Shown here in pieces: positions 8,189-15,294 of a DNA stretch of 64,000 nucleotides; the first letter of the stretch is position 1; each line of letters starts with the position of its first letter. The stretch comes from CAVQLX01 sp963811605 (GTDB lineage Bacteria > Desulfobacterota > Binatia > DP-6), in assembly GCA_963811605.1 (NCBI GenBank), contig CAWESA010000008.1, forward strand, positions 124,001 to 188,000, in the 5' to 3' direction. The position numbers and the translations under genes were made by a program. The notes beneath the pieces were generated by a model. The model was not told the DNA's origin. It was given only the letters and a program-made list of their open reading frames with translations, and made no database searches.

Positions 8189-9094
8189 ATGCAGACTCTC
8201 GACGCCTTCGACCGGCAGTTCCCGACCGAAGAGGCGTGCCGTGACTACCTCGTGAGCAAGCGGTGGCCTGACGGCGTGCGGTGCCCGCGCTGCAACGCCA
8301 CGGAGCGCGTCTATGCCCTGAAGGCCCGGCCCTATCATTGGGCCTGCAAGAACGCCGATTGCGGGGGCCGGAGCGGCTACCGCTTCTCCGTGCTCACCCG
8401 CACCATTTTTCAGGACACAAAGGTGCCGCTGAAGGTCTGGTTCAAGGTCGGCTACCTCATGCTGACCGCGAAGAAGGGGATCAGCGCGTTGCAGGTCCAC
8501 CGCGTCGTCTTCGGGGACGAGTCGGGGTCCGACTGGCGCACCAGTTGGTACATGTGCCATCGCTGGCGGGCCGCCATGCGGGGCGACGTGCCACCGCTGA
8601 CCGGCGTGATTGAAGTGGACGAGACCTACGTCGGCGGTCGTAGCAAGAACCGCCACGTCGGCAAGCGGCATGGCAAGAAGGGCCTTCCGTACAAGGTACC
8701 CGTCGTTGGTGCCATCGCGCGCAAGGGTAACGTCGTCTGCAAGGCCATCGCCCGCGCGTCGGCCCACGAGCTGGCGGGCTTCGTCAACAAGGTGGTGGAC
8801 AAGGAGCACGTCGAGTTGATCGCCACCGACGATAACCCGGCGTACTCGCGTCTCACCGTCAAGGACGGACTGCCCCACGAGTCCGTCAAGCACAGCCAGC
8901 AGGAATACGTGCGCGGAGTCGTCCACACCGCGAACCTCGACTCGTTCTGGTCGCTCGTGAAGCGCGGCATCGTCGGCTCGTTCCACCACGTCTCGGCGCA
9001 GTATCTCCCGCTGTACCTGAACGAGTTCTCGTACCGACATAACAACCGGAAGAATCCGGCCGTGTTCAGGGACCTGATTACGACGTGCGCTTAG
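8189..9094 (+). CDS. IS1595-family (ISXO2-like) transposase
   Basis: 301 residues. The N-terminus has a zinc ribbon (CPRCN, then CKNADCGG) that binds DNA ends; the catalytic core has VDETYVGG (D144), IATDDNPAY (D214) and NLDSFWSLVKRG (N249), the D-D-N arrangement of IS1595 transposases. Length matches the family and no frame break is seen, so it may be active. The last base of its TAG stop at 9094 is the first base of the nested IS5 element. The uninterrupted sequence, rejoined at 10013, also reads TAG, so the insertion did not change the protein. Confidence 0.95.
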   Translation: MQTLDAFDRQFPTEEACRDYLVSKRWPDGVRCPRCNATERVYALKARPYHWACKNADCGGRSGYRFSVLTRTIFQDTKVPLKVWFKVGYLMLTAKKGISALQVHRVVFGDESGSDWRTSWYMCHRWRAAMRGDVPPLTGVIEVDETYVGGRSKNRHVGKRHGKKGLPYKVPVVGAIARKGNVVCKAIARASAHELAGFVNKVVDKEHVELIATDDNPAYSRLTVKDGLPHESVKHSQQEYVRGVVHTANLDSFWSLVKRGIVGSFHHVSAQYLPLYLNEFSYRHNNRKNPAVFRDLITTCA

Positions 9095-10009
9095 AGCCTA
9101 TCCCACAACGTGATCAACGCTGGATCTTTTTTGCGACCGGTAGTACACCCCGACTGCGCACCGCATGAGGCGGGGCGGTGGAGGGGTGGAGATGGCAGCG
9201 AGTGTGCGGCGCGACGCCGAACCGACGATCTGGCGAATCCCGGATGACTTGTGGCTCATCGTTCGACATGTCCTGCCAGCCGGGGAACTGCGGCGCTCGC
9301 GGGGGCGCCCATGGATCGACTCCCGCCGCATCGTCGATGGCGTCCTGTACGTGCTCCGCACGGGCTGTCAGTGGAAAGCCGTGCCGCGCGAGTATGGGTC
9401 CGGCTCGACGGTGCATCGGCGGTTCCAGCGCTGGGTGGAGCAGGGGGTCTGGGAGGCGATGTGGCGCCTCCTCCTGCAGTACTATGACGCGGCGGAGAGC
9501 CTGGAGTGGACGTGGCAGTCCGCCGATGCGTCGCTTCACAAAGCCCCACTGGGTGGGGAAAAAAACGGGGCCCAACCCGACCGATCGCGCGAAATCGGGC
9601 ACCAAGCGCCATGTCCTCACCGACGGCGGCGGCGTGCCGATCGGGTTGGCGCTCACCGCCGCGAATACGCCGGACAAGACGGCGCTGGCTGAATTGCTCG
9701 ACGCCCGTGTCCTCCGGCCACCCGCGCACACCGAGCAGCATCTCTGCCTCGACAAGGGCTACGACTACGCCGATGCTGAGGCGGCGGCCCGGCGCCGCCG
9801 TTTTGTGCCGCACATTCGTCGCCGCGGCGAGGAGCGGCGGCGGTGTCGGCGTGGCGAGCGGGCGCGACGGTGGGTGGTCGAGCGCACGCACTCGTGGTTC
9901 AACCGCTGCCGCAAGCTGCTCATCCGCTGGGAGAAGAAACCGCAGAACTACCTCGCGCTCATCCAGTTCGCCGCCATGCTCATCGTGTGGCGGCTTGTGG
10001 GATAGGCTC
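9094..10009 (+). mobile_element. IS5-family insertion sequence nested in the IS1595-family element
   Basis: This 916-bp element has perfect 15-bp inverted ends, GAGCCTATCCCACAA (9094-9108) and its complement (9995-10009). It is flanked by the 3-bp duplication TTA (9091-9093 and 10010-10012). A short TNA-type duplication and a transposase in two frames fit the IS427 group of IS5. It is inserted exactly at the stop codon of the host transposase. Confidence 0.93.
9192..10005 (+). CDS. IS5-family transposase in two frames joined at an A7 slip site
   Basis: The first frame (from ATG 9192 behind a GAGGGGTGGAG Shine-Dalgarno, open to 9692) carries the N-terminal helix-turn-helix region and the block RRIVDGVLYVLRTGCQWKAV. 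The second frame carries TGPNPTDRAKSGTKRHVLTD, LDKGYDYADA and the end RWVVERTHSWFNRCRKLLIR with the catalytic glutamate. They meet at seven adenines, 9559-9565: dropping one A, or a +1 (or -2) shift there, gives the family sequence APLGGEKTGPNPTDR. This is either programmed slippage, as in many IS5 elements, or a recent frameshift mutation. The second frame has no good start of its own, so it is described as one gene. Confidence 0.85.
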
Positions 10010-10048
10010 TTAGTGGTCGGGCGGAGATGAGCATGCTACTGTTCCGGG

Positions 10049-10195
10049 GTGCCGAAGAAGAAGCGGCCCCCGGCAAAGCGCCCGCTGTCCGACAAGACCC
10101 GCGCCAGCGACGACGCGCTCCGCGCGGGGCTGCGAAACGCGGACCTGAAGAAGTTTGACCGGGCACTGACGAAGACCCTGCGGCACCAGGGTTGA
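10049..10195 (+). CDS. Small basic 48-residue protein, IS1595 passenger
   Basis: A GTG-started frame encoding a short lysine/arginine-rich protein. It begins MPKKKRPPAKRPLSDKTR and ends in a probable helix (ALRAGLRNADLKKFDRAL). It lies directly after the transposase once the nested IS5 is removed, on the same strand, and its TGA abuts the stop of the opposite-strand DUF3800-like gene. No known domain is recognised. It may help transposition or regulate the element; both ideas are inference. It could also be a chance frame, but its helix pattern and neat packing argue for a gene. Confidence 0.5.
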   Translation: MPKKKRPPAKRPLSDKTRASDDALRAGLRNADLKKFDRALTKTLRHQG

Positions 10196-11134
10196 TCATT
10201 GCTTGTGCGGTCGGCGCGCATCCTTGCGCTCCCGTCCAAGGGCTGTTCGTTCCCGGTGCGTCTGCTTGGCCGCTGCGGCGAAGTGCCGGTCCAATTCGGC
10301 CACGATCTCGGGCTCACGGCGTATCTGCTCGCCGGCAAGGACCGATTTTACGGCGTGCCGCTTGAAGGCTTCTAGAGATAGATTCTTGAAGCGGAGCTGC
10401 TTGATCCCCTCAAGTTCACGGTACAGGCCCCGAGCCGGTCGCTTGCTGTGACTTAGAACGTGTTCCGACACGAAGCGGCTTCCCTCGTAGACGACCATAT
10501 CGGCCGCTTGAAGCGGCGCTGGTCCTTTCGGAAGCGGTTTGATGGTCGGCAATATGGGCTCCCACCCACGGATTCGGGCCAGATAGTAGAAGTGTCGCGT
10601 AAGGTCGTGCTCCACGAGGCCGTCTTCCTCCATGTAGGAGTGGACCGGCTCGGAAGCCGTCGGCTTCGCAAGCTGCATGATCCCCTCCATGGCGGCGTGG
10701 AGTAGTTCGAGAAGCGGGCTCGGACTGAATCGACGACTCGGGATGATCATGACCTGGTTCCAGAAGAACTTGGGATACGAAAGGCAGAAGCCGTGCGACA
10801 CATGCTTGCGAACGACGGGGATAAGCCTCCTGAAAAGAGGCGTTTGCTGCGCGACCTTCCAGCCCGGGAAATCCCCACAGCCGTGCACCAGGTCGGCCAT
10901 GTGCAGTATCTTCCCCTCTGCCCCCCCTCTGGCCATGGCGGCGTCCCACGCTGACGAGAAGCGCATCCAGACGGCGGCTGGGGCAATGAGGACCGCCAGG
11001 GACACGGCTGCCGTTGGTCCCGCACCTGTCTCGCTGGCGTCGTAGTAGGCTTCGTACACGGCGACGAATTTCTGGCGGCCCGGGAAGTGCCGCAGCTCAC
11101 GGGCGAAGTGCTGCCCTAGCCGCCCGGGGCTCAT
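10196..11134 (-). CDS. DUF3800-like protein, passenger gene of the IS1595-family element
   Basis: 312 residues from ATG 11134. The N-terminal strand ends in an acidic motif (EAYYDASETG), then a hydrophobic strand (AAVSLAVLIAP), a Trp-rich helix (WMRFSSAWDAAM), and KILHMADLVHG. Near residue 230 is LQAADMVVYEGSRF. This D-x-S, H-x-A-D-L and Q-A-A-D pattern is what I know from DUF3800 proteins, which often lie in mobile or defence contexts; their activity is not established, though a nuclease-like fold has been suggested. The gene lies inside the element, points against the transposase, and its codon use is less GC-biased than the chromosome around it. The frame extends upstream across the transposon end, but those starts would lie outside the element. 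Confidence 0.72.
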   Translation of the reverse strand: MSPGRLGQHFARELRHFPGRQKFVAVYEAYYDASETGAGPTAAVSLAVLIAPAAVWMRFSSAWDAAMARGGAEGKILHMADLVHGCGDFPGWKVAQQTPLFRRLIPVVRKHVSHGFCLSYPKFFWNQVMIIPSRRFSPSPLLELLHAAMEGIMQLAKPTASEPVHSYMEEDGLVEHDLTRHFYYLARIRGWEPILPTIKPLPKGPAPLQAADMVVYEGSRFVSEHVLSHSKRPARGLYRELEGIKQLRFKNLSLEAFKRHAVKSVLAGEQIRREPEIVAELDRHFAAAAKQTHRERTALGRERKDARRPHKQ

Positions 11135-11142
11135 ATCAACCC

Positions 11143-11168
11143 CGGGTGTCGTTTGCAACAGAATCGCC
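11143..11168 (-). repeat. Right terminal inverted repeat of the IS1595-family element
   Basis: Reverse complement of the left end at 22 of 26 positions, ending GAATCGCC immediately before the duplicated TCCACCCT. Confidence 0.9.
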
Positions 11169-11176
11169 TCCACCCT
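11169..11176. repeat. Right 8-bp target-site duplication
   Basis: TCCACCCT, identical to 8129-8136. Its last T is also the first base of the TetR -35 box. Confidence 0.9.
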
Positions 11177-11205
11177 TGACGAACGAACGTTCATTTCGGT
11201 ACTGG
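11176..11205 (+). promoter_or_regulatory. TetR promoter with embedded inverted-repeat operator
   Basis: TTGACG (11176-11181), 18-bp spacer, TACTGG (11200-11205), 8 nt before GTG 11214. The inverted repeat GAACG-AA-CGTTC (11181-11192) lies right behind the -35 box. This layout recurs at 16997, 25579 and 37914, so a repressor bound here would block the polymerase. Autoregulation by the TetR protein is likely. Confidence 0.65.
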
Positions 11206-11213
11206 TCCGGGCG

Positions 11214-11909
11214 GTGAGCGTCAGGGCGGCACGGCCCGGAGCGGCGCCGGTGGCCTCGGCGACGCTCCCGACCCGGGAAGCGATTCTCGACGCCGCGGAG
11301 CGGCTGTTCTCGGCCCACGGCGTCGACGGGGTCGCGGTCCGCGACCTGGCGCGCGAGCTCGGCCTCACCGCCTCCAGCCTCTACAATCACTTTCCGGGCA
11401 AGCAGGCGCTCTACGAGGCGGTGCTCGAGCGCGGGCTGCGACCCATCGTCGAGCTCATGCAGGCGTCGTGGGCGCAGGGCGAGGTGCGTCGCGACACCGT
11501 CGCGGCCACCGTCGACGCCCTGGTGACCCACCTTGCCCAGCATCCGCACCTGGCCCGGCTCATGCAGCGCGCCCTGCTCGAGGAGAACAGCACGGTGCAG
11601 GATCTCATCGCGCGCTGGCTGGCGCCGCTCTATCGCGAGGGGATCGCGATCATCAGCCGCGCCGCCGACACCTCGGGCTGGGAGCGCGCCGAGGTGCCGC
11701 ACCTGACGCTCGGGCTGTTCGGCCTCGTCTTCTCCTATTTCGTCAACACGGGAGGATTGCGGCGGCTGGAAGCCTGGGGCGCCGATCCCATCGAACCCGC
11801 GGCGCTCGGGGTGCAGCGCCGGTTTCTCGAGAAATCCATCTTCCGCCTGCTCGGCCCGCGCCCGGACGCGGCCAGGGGCACCACACGACGAAGGAGTACC
11901 CATGGCTGA
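11214..11909 (+). CDS. TetR-family transcriptional regulator
   Basis: 231 residues. An N-terminal helix-turn-helix (about 22-65) reads TREAILDAAERLFSAHGVDG, then RDLARELGLTASSLYNHFPG with the typical recognition helix. The C-terminal two-thirds is helical and hydrophobic (LTLGLFGLVFSYF), the usual ligand pocket. Proteins of this kind in catabolic clusters often sense acyl-CoA or a hydrophobic substrate. It overlaps the next gene by 8 bp, so it is co-transcribed with the MaoC-like protein. Its own promoter holds the inverted repeat shared with three other genes. The transposon sits just upstream but leaves the promoter intact. Confidence 0.93.
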   Translation: MSVRAARPGAAPVASATLPTREAILDAAERLFSAHGVDGVAVRDLARELGLTASSLYNHFPGKQALYEAVLERGLRPIVELMQASWAQGEVRRDTVAATVDALVTHLAQHPHLARLMQRALLEENSTVQDLIARWLAPLYREGIAIISRAADTSGWERAEVPHLTLGLFGLVFSYFVNTGGLRRLEAWGADPIEPAALGVQRRFLEKSIFRLLGPRPDAARGTTRRRSTHG

Positions 11910-13029
11910 CGTCGCCGGACACGGCGCTCGCATCACCGACGAAGGCATCGCACGGATCCGCGCGCGCATCGGCAAGGGGTTCACCGGCCGCCGGCCCTGG
12001 CGCACCGAGGTCACGCGCGACGCGGCCTACCACATGGCGCTCGGCATCGGTGACCTGAATCCGCTCTATCACGACGAGGAATACGCCAGGCGTACGCGCT
12101 GGAAGGGGCTGCTGGCGCCCTACATCATGATCCAGACCTTCGACACGCTGCGCTCGGTGGGATCGAGCGGCTTGCCGGAGGGGCTACCCGGCGTGCACTC
12201 GATCTGGACCGGCTCGCTCTTCGAGTGGAAGCGGCCGCTGCGGGTCGGCGACCGTGTCACCGCGGAGTGCTACCTGAAGGCGGTCGACGAGCGGCAGAGC
12301 AAGTTCGGCGGCGGACGCTCCGTCTACCAGACGTACGAGGCCGTCTACACGGATCAGACGGGGGAGCGGATCGGCCTGCGCAACGACACCTGGGTGCGCA
12401 TCGAGCGCCACAAGACGGCCGAGACCAAGAAGTACGGCGACATCCAGCTCGCCAGGTGGACGGCCGCCGACGCGGAGCGCTTCATGGCGGAGTACGCCGC
12501 CGAGGAGCGCGCCACCGAGCGCTGCTGGGACGAGGTCCGGGTCGGCGACGTGCTCCCGAAGCGCATCAAGGGGCCGCTGACCCCGACCGCCGAGATCGCC
12601 TTCGAGTCGCAGCTCGGCATCTACCTGGTCGGCAACCAGGTGGCGGCGAAGCTGTACGCGAAGCACCCGAAGCTCTTCATCGTCAACGAGCAGGGCGTGC
12701 CCGAGCCGCCGCAGCGCGTGCACTGGGACAACGAGTTCACGACCCGGCTGCTGGGTCTGCCCGGCGCGTACGACCTCGGGCCGGAGCGCTGCGCCTGGCT
12801 CATCCAGGTCGTCACCGACTGGATGGGCGATGCCGGCCACCTCGCGCGGCTCGAGTGCCGCTACCTCAAGTTCAACTACATGGGCGACGTGACCTGGGTG
12901 CGCGGCACCGTCACCGAGAAGTTCGAGCGCGACGGGGTGGCCTATGCGCGTTGCGCCGTCGAGTGCGTGAACCACCGCGACGAGATCACCGCCGCCGGGA
13001 CGGCCGAGGTCGAGCTGCCCAGGCGCTGA
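11902..13029 (+). CDS. MaoC-like double-hotdog dehydratase
   Basis: 375 residues with two hotdog folds. The N-terminal half (about 25-165) matches the FAS1-like/MaoC-N dehydratase domain (HMALGIGDLNPLYHDEEYA, KGLLAPYIMIQTFD, PLRVGDRVTAECYLKAVDE). The C-terminal half (about 205-370) repeats the plan (DEVRVGDVLPKRIKGPLT, then GDVTWVRGTVTEKFERDG). Such proteins hydrate or dehydrate enoyl-CoA thioesters, including bulky ones, in the cytosol. An AAGGAG Shine-Dalgarno lies 7 nt before ATG 11902. It follows the TetR gene with overlap. The substrate is unknown; the neighbouring DUF1329 and acyl-CoA synthetase genes suggest steroid- or terpenoid-like or long-chain acyl substrates. Confidence 0.85.
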   Translation: MADVAGHGARITDEGIARIRARIGKGFTGRRPWRTEVTRDAAYHMALGIGDLNPLYHDEEYARRTRWKGLLAPYIMIQTFDTLRSVGSSGLPEGLPGVHSIWTGSLFEWKRPLRVGDRVTAECYLKAVDERQSKFGGGRSVYQTYEAVYTDQTGERIGLRNDTWVRIERHKTAETKKYGDIQLARWTAADAERFMAEYAAEERATERCWDEVRVGDVLPKRIKGPLTPTAEIAFESQLGIYLVGNQVAAKLYAKHPKLFIVNEQGVPEPPQRVHWDNEFTTRLLGLPGAYDLGPERCAWLIQVVTDWMGDAGHLARLECRYLKFNYMGDVTWVRGTVTEKFERDGVAYARCAVECVNHRDEITAAGTAEVELPRR

Positions 13030-13195
13030 CGCGCCGACGATGCCGAGCCCGGCGGGAGGGAGCCGCGGTCCTCCCCCGGACGGGTGGTTTCGTGGACGGA
13101 GCAGCGTCTCGTCTTGCCGGGGTTGCCGGGCGTGTGTTAGCGCCGCTCGGACCGCGATCGGACGCGGGATGCCGTGTATCTCGCGAGGAGGATGG

Positions 13196-14593
13196 ATGCT
13201 CGCTCGCCGCGTGCTGGGATGGCTCTGGGTACTGGTCATCGTCATGGCCGGCGCCGCCCGCGCCGGGACCGTGGACGGCTACGAGTGGCCGCCCGATCCG
13301 AAGCGCTTCGATCCGCCGGGCACCGAGGTCGCGCCCGGGCTCAAGATCGGCGACACCCTCGGCGCCTCGAATGCCAGCGCGGCGAGGGACCTGCTGCCGC
13401 CCGAGGTGCTGGCGCACTACCAGAAGGACGAGTACCAGAACCCGATCGTCTCGTGGCCCCCCGGCATCATCCACTGGGACCACTCGTTCGAGGACGCGAC
13501 CAAGCAGAACGCCGACAAGTACGGGCTGAGCCCGGAGGGCTCCATCGTCGAGAAGGCGAGCGGGAAGCCTCCGGCGTACGTCTACGGGATTCCCTTTCCG
13601 ACCATCGCGGCCGGCGATCCGCAGGGCGGCCTGAAGGCCTTGTGGAACGCCTTCCACAACTACTGGAACATCGGCAGCTACAACTTCAACGCGCTCATCG
13701 TGTGGACCGGTCCGAAGAGCATGGAGCGCGAGTCGCTGCAGGACGTGTACTTCAACTACTACGAGAACCAGTCGGAGAAGTACCGCATCCCCGATCCGCA
13801 GAACTTCTCGTGGCAGTCGCTCGCCGCCTCCAAGACCCCTGCCGATCTGCAGGGCACCGTCGCCCTCAGCTACCGCTATCGCGACGCCTCCCAGCGCGAC
13901 TCGGTCTGGACCTACGTGCCGGCGCTCCGGCGCGTGCGCGCGGTGAGTCCGTCCAACCGCTCCGACGGGTTCCTCGGGTCGGACCTGAGCCAGGACGACG
14001 GCAACTTCTTCGACGCCAAGGTGGAGGACTTCACCTGGACCACCGTCGGGCAGCGTGACGGCCTTCGCGTCGTTGACCCGTACTCCATCAAGGGCGAGGG
14101 AGGCCCGCTGCGACCCGTCCCGGGAGGCGGCTGGCGCCAGGACTGGCCGCTCGGCCTGCCGTCGGCGGGCTTCCTGAAGGACGGCTGGACCGGCGTGGGC
14201 TGGGCGCCGGTCAGCGGCGCGCTGGCGAAGCGAAAGTTCTGGGTCGTCGAGGGGGTGCCGCACGATCGCTACTACCTGTACGGCAAGATCCAGCTCTGGA
14301 TCGACGCGGAGTCGTGGATCGGGGCGTGGAACCGCAAGTTCTCGTGGAAGGACGAGGTCCTGAACACCTATCAGGTGTACGGCTACCTCAATCATCCGGC
14401 CCCGGTGCCGGGCGGCGGCTACGAGTGGTTCTGGAGCTCGCAGACCGCCTGGCAGTGCGCCGAGGCGCTCAAGCACGACCGCGCCACCCTGGCGGGACTC
14501 CGGACCGACATGAGCCTGCCGTTCGACCGCCGCGTGAAGCTCAACGTCGGCCAGCTGTTCGACGTGAACACGCTCAGCCGCTACGGGAAGTGA
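13196..14593 (+). CDS. DUF1329 outer-envelope protein
   Basis: 465 residues from ATG 13196, behind a GAGGAGG Shine-Dalgarno, with a signal peptide ending AGAARA|G near residue 23. The mature part has the DUF1329 pattern: an early GLKIGDTLGASNA segment, YPFP-like GIPFPTI, aromatic-rich strands (NYYENQSEKYRI), a VWTYVPALRRVRA block and KFWVVEGVPHDRYYLYGK. DUF1329 proteins are secreted, resemble lipoprotein carriers such as LolA/B, and usually lie near hydrophobic-compound catabolism genes or MMPL/RND exporters; a lipid-carrier role is inferred. It ends 3 bp from the convergent TetR gene. Confidence 0.88.
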   Translation: MLARRVLGWLWVLVIVMAGAARAGTVDGYEWPPDPKRFDPPGTEVAPGLKIGDTLGASNASAARDLLPPEVLAHYQKDEYQNPIVSWPPGIIHWDHSFEDATKQNADKYGLSPEGSIVEKASGKPPAYVYGIPFPTIAAGDPQGGLKALWNAFHNYWNIGSYNFNALIVWTGPKSMERESLQDVYFNYYENQSEKYRIPDPQNFSWQSLAASKTPADLQGTVALSYRYRDASQRDSVWTYVPALRRVRAVSPSNRSDGFLGSDLSQDDGNFFDAKVEDFTWTTVGQRDGLRVVDPYSIKGEGGPLRPVPGGGWRQDWPLGLPSAGFLKDGWTGVGWAPVSGALAKRKFWVVEGVPHDRYYLYGKIQLWIDAESWIGAWNRKFSWKDEVLNTYQVYGYLNHPAPVPGGGYEWFWSSQTAWQCAEALKHDRATLAGLRTDMSLPFDRRVKLNVGQLFDVNTLSRYGK

Positions 14594-14596
14594 CGC

Positions 14597-15253
14597 TCAC
14601 CGGCGCGCCGGGCGCGGGCCGCGGCGTGGCTCGTCACCGGCGAACAGCTTGGCCAGCGCCATGCGCAGGAAGCGACGCTGGCGCTGCACGGCGGCGGGAC
14701 TGCGTGGATCCTGCTGCGTGACCGCCTCGAACAGTGCGGCGCTCGCGAAGTAGCCGAAGATGAGCAGGTAGAGCGCCGACGCCAGGTGCGGGAGGTCGGC
14801 CGGCTGCCACGACCCGCCGCGTTCGGCGAGCACGCGCAGCCCCTGCTCGTAGAGCGGCTTCAGCAAGCGCGGCAGCGCGCTCGGCAGGTAGCGCCGGTCC
14901 TCGAGCACGGCGCGCTGGATCAGGCGCGGCAGGTGGGGGTGATCCGCCAGATACACCACCAGGCGGTCGACGAAGGCCTCGCCGTAGCCGTCGTCGCCGG
15001 TGGCGGCGGCGCTCTCGGCGAGGAGCGCCATCATGGGCTCGATGCCGCGCGCGAGCACGGCCTCGTACAGCGCACGCTTGTGGCGGAAGTGATGATAGAG
15101 GCTCGCCTGGTTGCGCAGGCCGGCGTCGGCGGCGATCTCGCGCACCGAGACGGCCGCGAAGCCGCGTTCGGCGAAGCGCAGCTCCGCGGCGTCCAGGATG
15201 ACGTCGCGCGTGGAGGGCGTGTCGCGTCCCGCGGCCGCGGCGCGTCGGGTCAT
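14597..15253 (-). CDS. TetR-family transcriptional regulator, downstream of an acyl-CoA synthetase
   Basis: 218 residues. The DNA-binding domain (about 15-62) reads TRDVILDAAELRFAERGFAA, then VREIAADAGLRNQASLYHHF; the rest is helical with a hydrophobic stretch ASALYLLIFGYFASAAL. It resembles the TetR protein at 11214 across its whole length, including the ALYEAVL and HPHL-RL-QRA-LE blocks, so the two probably bind related operators. It lies 41 bp behind the acyl-CoA synthetase on the same strand and would be co-transcribed from the operator-bearing promoter at 16997, giving a feedback loop. Confidence 0.93.
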   Translation of the reverse strand: MTRRAAAAGRDTPSTRDVILDAAELRFAERGFAAVSVREIAADAGLRNQASLYHHFRHKRALYEAVLARGIEPMMALLAESAAATGDDGYGEAFVDRLVVYLADHPHLPRLIQRAVLEDRRYLPSALPRLLKPLYEQGLRVLAERGGSWQPADLPHLASALYLLIFGYFASAALFEAVTQQDPRSPAAVQRQRRFLRMALAKLFAGDEPRRGPRPARR

Positions 15254-15294
15254 CGCGCTCCTTTAGGCAGATCCGGACCGATGCGCCAGCCGGG

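Larger units (their letters stand above)
8137..11168 (+). mobile_element. IS1595-family transposon with passenger genes, interrupted by an IS5-family element
   Basis: The 3032-bp element is bounded by inverted ends at 8137-8162 and 11143-11168, which share GGCGATTCTGTTG and GACACCCG (22 of 26 positions). It is flanked by the perfect duplication TCCACCCT. It holds an ISXO2-like transposase (8189-9094), a 48-codon frame (10049-10195) and a DUF3800-like gene on the opposite strand (10196-11134). Removing the nested IS5 copy and one TTA leaves about 2.1 kb. IS1595 elements with passenger genes are known; I do not know of a described one with this cargo. It sits between the enoyl-CoA hydratase stop and the TetR promoter. 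Confidence 0.92.

Noticed and set aside
10049..11134. Small frame plus DUF3800-like gene as a toxin-antitoxin pair
   Set aside because: They are convergent, not an operon, and neither resembles a known toxin or antitoxin.
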